Assembly: GCF_018446385.1 (NCBI RefSeq)
Contig: NC_056001.1
Location: forward strand, 6,281,600-6,345,599
Origin: Zingiber officinale
Taxonomy: Eukaryota > Streptophyta > Magnoliopsida > Zingiberales > Zingiberaceae
Reading direction: 5' to 3'
Length of the DNA stretch: 64,000 nt
In this document: positions 58,241 through 64,000 of the stretch, one piece after another
Layout of the letters: each line of letters starts with the position of its first letter
Numbering within the stretch: the first letter of the stretch is position 1
Notes under the pieces: generated by a model
Told to the model about the DNA's origin: nothing
The model's database searches: none
The model's input: only the letters and a program-made list of their open reading frames with translations
Translations under genes and position numbers: made by a program

Positions 58241-60385
58241 TGTTGGGATATTGACGTCTGCTAGAGGGGGGTGAATAGTCGATCACCCATATCGTTGCTT
58301 CCTACAATAGTTAGTATGCACAGCGGAATATAAAAATAAATACTAACAAGAGAAAGTAAACCTAACACGTTGATTTAATATGGTTCAGAGATAGAGCTCC
58401 TACTCCACAATTGTCCGTAAGGTGGACGAGCCTGATCTATCGGTGGATGATTCCCCGGAGAACTTCTGGCTAGCTCGCGTAGATCTTTGTGGGTGAAGAA
58501 ACCTCACCACAACTCGTACAAGACCACACTAGATCACTAGAGCATTTGGAGACTCTAATTAGGGTTAACCACCACTAATTTAGTCAACCATGTCTAAGCA
58601 CCCCGAGCTCTATTTAATAGAGCTCAGCAGAAAAACACCAAGCTATTTTTTAGTCACTAATCGACTGGTACAATCACAGTCGACTAGTCCTCTATGGAAT
58701 TTAACCGTTATATACCAACTGTTGGTGCGGTTAGCACTAACGATTTAACCCAGGTTTTGATGAATGACAAATAGGTTAAGTTAGGTTTATTGTTGATCTA
58801 ACACTCTGATCGAGTGTACAGGATAAGTCTAGACAGGTCGACGGGCTGACCGGATGTCTGGCACGAAGCCCAACTAGGTCGACGGGCTGACCGGATAGCT
58901 GGCACGAAGTCTAAGCGGGTCGACGGGCTGACCGGACGCTTAGGCACGAAGCCCAGCTAGGTCGACGGGCTGACCGGATAGCTGGCACGAAGTCCAGACG
59001 GGTCGACGGGCTGACCGGACGTAAGGTAAGTCACTGGAGGGGAGTGACTGCGAGGACGCGTTCCCAGGAAGGGAACATTAGGCGTCGATCCGGCTTAGAT
59101 CCATTTCGGATATCTAAGTCGAGATCGTGACTAGATTCCGGTCTCGGAAAGACGGAATCTAAGTCATACTCTTTTCTTGTTAAATCATATTACTTTAGTT
59201 GTGTTAACAATCTGTTTTGCAGAATATATATTTGCCTCGGACTAACTCTGTTTTGCAGGAAAGGAAGTTTCTGGAAATAGGAGGTCCGGGCGCCCGGAGG
59301 TGAATTTTATCCAGGCCGAGTAGTCGCCACGTGGAGTTCGCTGATTAGACCTACCACGTCGCACCAGGGCGCCCGGAAGGGATCCAGGCGCCCGGAGCAG
59401 CATATAAAAGAAGCCCCAGGGGTGGAGCTTCAAGAACAACTGAGAACTCTTCGACTACTTGCTCTGCTGCTCTACGCTCCTGCGACGCTAACAAAGCTCC
59501 GACAAAGTGCTCCTTCTTCTTTGGTTAACTTTCTTGTCGGTATCACTTTATTTTCATTAGCATTTCTGTACCTTAATTTGTAATAGTATTTCGAATTGCT
59601 AGTGAATTGCCCAACGAAAGTACTCAAGGAGTACGGGCCTTCGAGTAGGAGTCGTCACAGGCTCCGAACGAAGTAAAAAACACCTTGTTCAGTTTGCCTA
59701 AGTTTTTTATTATTCCGCTGCGCTTAACTCTTATTAACGCGATTTTTTCGAATCGATATTCACCCCCCCCTCTATCGACGTTTCACGATCCAACACCAAC
59801 TACTCAATACCAGTTGACTGATGAAAACACCAGTCGACTACTATAATGCTGTTACAGTACTGCTACAGTAACTGCTACAGTGCAGTTTACTGTTTTCGTA
59901 GCCATCGAGCACAGATATATTCTATGTCCTAACCTAGTCAAATGGTCAAACCCTAACGCTAGGATTTGACCCCTCGAGTATATTCACTCAGCACTCATCC
60001 TCGCCCGACCAACCTTGACCTAGCCTTCTAACCTCCTTTATCAGCCTCGTGTCCCTCGGATGTCTCCCCATTCTTCATGTCTTGCCTTCTGGAGCTTCCT
60101 TTAGTCTTGTCTTTGTTGTTAGATCTTCCTTTGCCAAGAGGCTCCTCACCTTCGGGACTTCAACCATTGCCAAGTCACACTTGGACTTACATTACCAAGA
60201 CTACATACTTGGACTTACACCGCTAAGACTCCTCTTGGACTTTTCTCCTTTGCCAAGATCACACTTGGACTTTTCTTATTGTACTTGTATCCTGCATATT
60301 CACAATGCATATCAAATATAACAATAAACCTAACTTAAATCCTTGTCCAAATATCAAACCCTAGGACACTTAGATTGCTTCAATA
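58241..60385 (+). mobile_element. Solo LTR (about 1.06 kb) in the Copia protease region
   Basis: Starts TGTTGGGATATTGAC and ends GCTTCAATA. Flanked by TATTA (58236-58240) and CATTA (60386-60390), a 5-bp target duplication with one mismatch. Own sequence is 58241-58719 plus 59801-60385, homologous to the solo LTR at 39730-47937. Split by a second solo LTR. Confidence 0.87.
58720..59795 (+). mobile_element. Solo LTR (1076 bp) nested in a solo LTR
   Basis: Starts TGTTGGTGCGGTTAGC and ends CGATCCAACA, with perfect target duplication CCAAC (58715-58719 and 59796-59800). Contains five repeats with GTCGACGGGCTGACCGGA, two GGCGCCCGGA-type motifs and a TATA box (CATATAAAAGAAG at 59401). No internal region, so it is a solo LTR of another family. 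Confidence 0.9.
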
Positions 60386-63300
60386 CATTAAACCACAGTG
60401 TGGCTGAAAGGAGTTGTTCACAAAGCTTGATGAAAGACTGATAGGCAATATCACCCTTAGAGATCTCTCAAAAAGAGAAATTAAAGAAAAATGTGGCATT
60501 CTGTTTGAATTACAAAATGGAAAGAAGGTATGCAGCTTAGATGCTTATTATGTTCTTGATATTAAAAAAAAATCTTTTGAGCATTGATCAACTATTGGAG
60601 AAAGGATATGATATACAAATGAAAGACTTGACTCTTAGTATTTGTGATAAGAGTAAAATCTTATTACTCATGTCATAATGGCCAAGAATAGAATGTTTCA
60701 AAGTTAATCATCAATGAAGAGAATTGCTTAAAGGCAAGTACTATGGATAGTTCCACTCTTTGGCATCTTTGATATGAACATCTGAATTTTGAGAGATTAA
60801 AGCTACTTTCAAAAAATGACATAGTATTTGGATTGCCAAAGATTAAAAGTTCCAACCATCTATATGAAATATGTGTTGTAGGAAAGCAACAGAGGAAGCT
60901 ATTCAAAAAGTATAATATGAGGCGAGCATCTTCACAACTTGAACTTGTGTACTCCGATATTTATGGACCCATCAAACTTATCTCTTTTGGTAGAAACAGG
61001 TATTTATTAACTTTCACTGATGATTATAGTGGAAAAACTTGGGTATATATGCTAAAAGAGAAGAAAGAAGTTTTCACCAAGTTTAAGCAATCTAAAATTT
61101 TGGTTGAAAAATAAAGTGGATATTCGATAAAATGTTTATGAACTGATTGAGGAGGTGAGTACACCTCGTTGGAGTTTGAAATTTTTTACAAGAAAAATGG
61201 TATTCTTCATCAACTCATAATGCCCCAAACACCACAATAAAATGGTGTTTTAGGAAGAAAAAATTAAACTATTTTAAATATGATTCGATGTATGTTGAAA
61301 GAGAAAAATATTCTAAAAGAATTTTGGAAAGATCATGTTGTCTGTGTTGTATATTTATTAAACAGGTTTCCCACTAAAAAAATTGGAGACATCACCCAGA
61401 GAAAGCTTGGAGTTTCCACAAACCAAGGGTGGATCATCTTCGTATTTTTGGGAGCGTAACATATGCAAAAGTATAAGAAGAGAAGTGAACAAAATTTGAA
61501 GATAAAAGTTAGAAGTGTATTCTCTTGGGCTATTACGAGAATGCTAGTGGGTACAAATTATACAATCTCATAACTTAAGAGCTCATAGTATTAAGAGATG
61601 TAATATTTGAAGAAGAACAAGCATGGAATTAGAACAATAATAATAATGACAACTTAAAGCAAATCTCATTTGAAGAAGATTATAGAGAGAAGAAAAAAGT
61701 TAAAAGCAAGGAGAAAGTGAAGAAGTATCATCACCCTAATAAGTTGATACTCAATCAGGAAATAATGATCCAAACAGTCCAATTGTGAAAAAGATGAAGA
61801 GCATCCAAGACATATATGACTCCGGCCAAGTGATTGATGTTGATTTTGTTCTTAATAATTTATGCTTATTTACAGAATATGATGCTATAACTTATGAAGA
61901 AGCCTCTAAGGATGCAAAGTGGAGAAAAACAATGGAAGAAGAGATTCATACTATAAAGAAAAATAATACATGGGAGCTCACTTCACTTCCGTAAAGACTC
62001 AAAGCTATTAGAGTCAAATGAGTGTTCAAAATAAAGACAAATGCAAAAGGAGAAGTTGAAGGATATAAAACAAGATTGGTAGCTAAAGAATACAAGCAAA
62101 AGTACGAAATTGATTATAAAGAAGTCTTCACACCAGTAGCCCAGCTTAAAACACTAAGACTATCCATTTCTCTTACAACTCAAAGAAGATGGAAGATATA
62201 CCAAATGGATGTAAAATCTACTTTCTTAAATGAAAATCTTGAAGAAGAGGTCTATATCGAGCAACCACCGGGTTTTATCATCAAAAGGTAAGATGAAAAG
62301 GTATAAATTAAAGAAATCTCTTTACGGATTCAAGCAAGCCCCTAAAGTCTGGAACTCAAGAATTGATGAACACTTTATAAAGGAAGGTTTCACAAAGTGT
62401 CCCTATAAGCATTCTTTATATTTGAAGAATAATTCATATAGAGATATTTTACTGGTATGTCTTTATGCGGATGATTTAATTTTTATAGGTAATAATATCT
62501 CCATAATTAAAGAATTCAAGCAATCGATAGAGAAGGAATTTGAGATGATAGATCCATGATTGATAAAATACTTCCTCGACATTGAAATATAACAAAGAGA
62601 AGAGGGAATCTTTGTATTACACGAAAAATATGCCAAAGAGATTTTGAAGAAATTCTTAATGGAAGATTGCTATGGATACACCCGTTTAATATGACATTAG
62701 AATGACTAAAGACAGAGAAGGTAAACTTATGAATTCGACTTATTGCAAGAGTCTTATAGGTTGCCTCAGATATTTGACATGTACAAGGCCTGACATATTA
62801 TTTGGAGTTAGTTTGATAAGCAAGTATATGAAAATTCCAAAAACTTCTTACTTATACGTAGCTAAGAGAATTCTTAGATATATCAAAGGGGCAATTGATT
62901 ATGAGTTTCTCTATTCATCAACAAAAGATATAGAGTTTTTTTATTTCAGTGATAGTGATTGGGCTAGAAGTTATGATGATTGCAAGAGCACTACTAGTAC
63001 ATGCTTTATTTTGGTAATGTCGCATTCACTTGGTATTCAAAGAAATAATCAATTGTTGCTCTATCGACATGTGAAGCTGAGTATATTGCTGTAGCCTAGC
63101 CTCTTGTGTCTGTCATGCTATTTGACTAAAGAGATTACTCCAAGATCTTAAATTGCAACAAGAAGCTACAACTAAGATCTATGTGGATAACAAATCAGCA
63201 ATTGCTTTAGTCAAAAATCTAGTTCATCATGAAAGATTCAAGCATTTCGATGCTTGTTTTCATTTCATAAAGGAGTATGTTAAGTCAAAAGAAATAGAAT

Positions 63301-63425
63301 TGTTTTATGTGAAGTCAACTGATCAAGTATCCGACATATTTACAAAGCCTCTAAAAACGGAAACTTTTCAATACCTAAGGAATTTACGGGGAAGTCAAGG
63401 AAGGAACAAGTCTAGGGAGGGCAGA
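60386..63425 (+). pseudogene. Copia pol: protease remainder, integrase, RT, RNase H
   Basis: The remainder of the polyprotein, in several frames with stops. Order: LDERLIGNITLRDLSKREIK (near 60428), GAG-pre-integrase (about 60740-60930), integrase with SDIYGPI (60954), TDDYSGKTWVY (61017) and GGEY (61151), RT with LVAKEYKQKYEIDYKEVFTP (62076), QMDVKSTFLNENLEEEVYI and the catalytic YADD (62464-62475), then YCKSLIGCLRYLTCTRPDI (62742), and RNase H with DSDWA (62955) and DNKSAIAL (63186), ending DIFTKPL. The domain order integrase before RT is diagnostic of Ty1/Copia. Stops such as those at 61112 and 61996 make it dead. Confidence 0.92.
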
Positions 63426-63834
63426 TATTGGCATGTAAACTTATTCCAAAGACAATTTATCTTCAATTATACAAGAATAATGCCAAAAATAATTTGACTT
63501 CAACAACCATGCAAGGAAATTGTCAAAATCAATTTGACTTCATATGACTTTTCATGAAGTAAGTAAAGTTCAATTATCTTACTAAATTCAATGAAACTCC
63601 TTATGACAAGAATCATTAGTATAGAAAAAAAATAAAATCTAATTGTCTTGTGTTTAATAACATCATGTATTAATTGTAGAAATTTTGAAAGCATGAATCT
63701 AAGTGAATAAATAGGGAAGAATAATAAGTAGTAAACATTCCTCTTCATAGAAACTCTCTATCATTCTCATACTTTCTTATAAAGTCTCTCCTACATTCTT
63801 ATTTTCTCATCTTAGATCCATCAAAATTCCAACA
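63426..63834 (+). repeat. 3' LTR of the outer Copia
   Basis: Begins TATTGGCATGTAAAC (original TG mutated to TA) after a purine-rich stretch (TCTAGGGAGGGCAGA), ends CAAAATTCCAACA. 409 bp. Followed by target duplication ATTTT. Confidence 0.9.
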
Positions 63835-64000
63835 ATTTTGCCCTTCTATCTATGATGTTATACAAAGTAAATGTAGAAATAAAGGACCAGCGGTCATTGC
63901 ACATTTATACTACAACAGGTATAGTTTCGAGAGTTATACTACAACAAACGTATATATCATGTAGTCATAGAAAAGGAGAAAATTGGGATGTAAATTGAAT
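63835..64000. other. Host flank right of the nest
   Basis: ATTTT target duplication (63835-63839), then AT-rich sequence with a repeated TATACTACAACA motif (63907 and 63937). This was joined to 33434 before the Copia insertion. No gene visible. Confidence 0.6.

Larger units (their letters stand above)
33435..63834 (+). mobile_element. Outer Copia retrotransposon shell, decayed and filled with nested insertions
   Basis: A Ty1/Copia element on the plus strand bounded by a perfect target duplication ATTTT (33430-33434 and 63835-63839). Its own parts are the 5' LTR (33435-33837 plus 49391-49410), a PBS (TGGTATTAGAGA at 49415), gag (49440-49907 and 57657-58190), protease to RNase H (58191-58240 and 60386-63400) and the 3' LTR (63426-63834). 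Everything else between these limits is later insertion. Summed, the original element is about 4.5 kb. All coding parts carry stops or frameshifts. I have not assigned a Copia lineage. Confidence 0.9.

Overview
The window looks like nuclear DNA of a flowering plant. A spliced PIF-type bHLH transcription factor gene, Copia and Gypsy retrotransposons primed from initiator-tRNA-Met, a TRIM, MITE and fold-back elements and an RTE-like LINE relic all fit this. The style of the LTRs (GGCGCCCGGA and GGTCAAGG motifs) makes me lean towards a monocot, perhaps Zingiberales, but I cannot name the organism from sequence alone.

Left part (1-30836): a very long repeat. Bases 1-14140 recur at 16695-30836 (offset 16694, then 16696) almost without change. 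The differences I found are a few indels and one substitution inside a low-complexity MITE. Each copy holds an older, more diverged tandem pair (blocks A1 and A2, about 4.0 and 3.4 kb), a LINE reverse-transcriptase relic and one complete minus-strand PIF4/5-like gene (8 coding exons in my model, 523 residues). The first copy stops at a 100-N scaffold gap (14141-14240). After the gap come the 5' end of an unidentified minus-strand gene, a CpG-rich promoter-like block and then the second copy. It is either a recent 16.7-kb tandem duplication that doubles the PIF gene, or two overlapping or allelic contigs placed end to end.

Middle (30837-33434): the 5' leader and upstream flank of the second PIF copy, with no other convincing gene.

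Right part (33435-63834): one 30-kb nest of retrotransposons that reads as a chronological stack. A Copia element (target duplication ATTTT) is the outer shell. A Gypsy-type element (TCCTA) sits in its 5' LTR. That Gypsy holds a TRIM (ATTAC) in its gag, a SINE in its tandem-repeat array and a solo LTR in its 3' LTR, and the solo LTR in turn holds a young gag-only LTR element (TCGAG). The Copia gag is split by a second gag-only LTR element in reverse orientation (ATCCT/ATCTT). The Copia protease region is split by a solo LTR that itself contains another solo LTR (CCAAC). Removing these rejoins gag, protease, integrase, RT and RNase H of the decayed Copia.

The most unusual material is the pair of gag-only elements. 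Each encodes an intact Gag of about 490-580 residues with two zinc knuckles and a shared C-terminal motif, has no pol, and carries LTRs with arrays of GATCGATC- or CCGATCAG-type palindromes just upstream of a TATA-like site plus a dense run of W-box (TTGAC) cores. They must rely on enzymes from another element.
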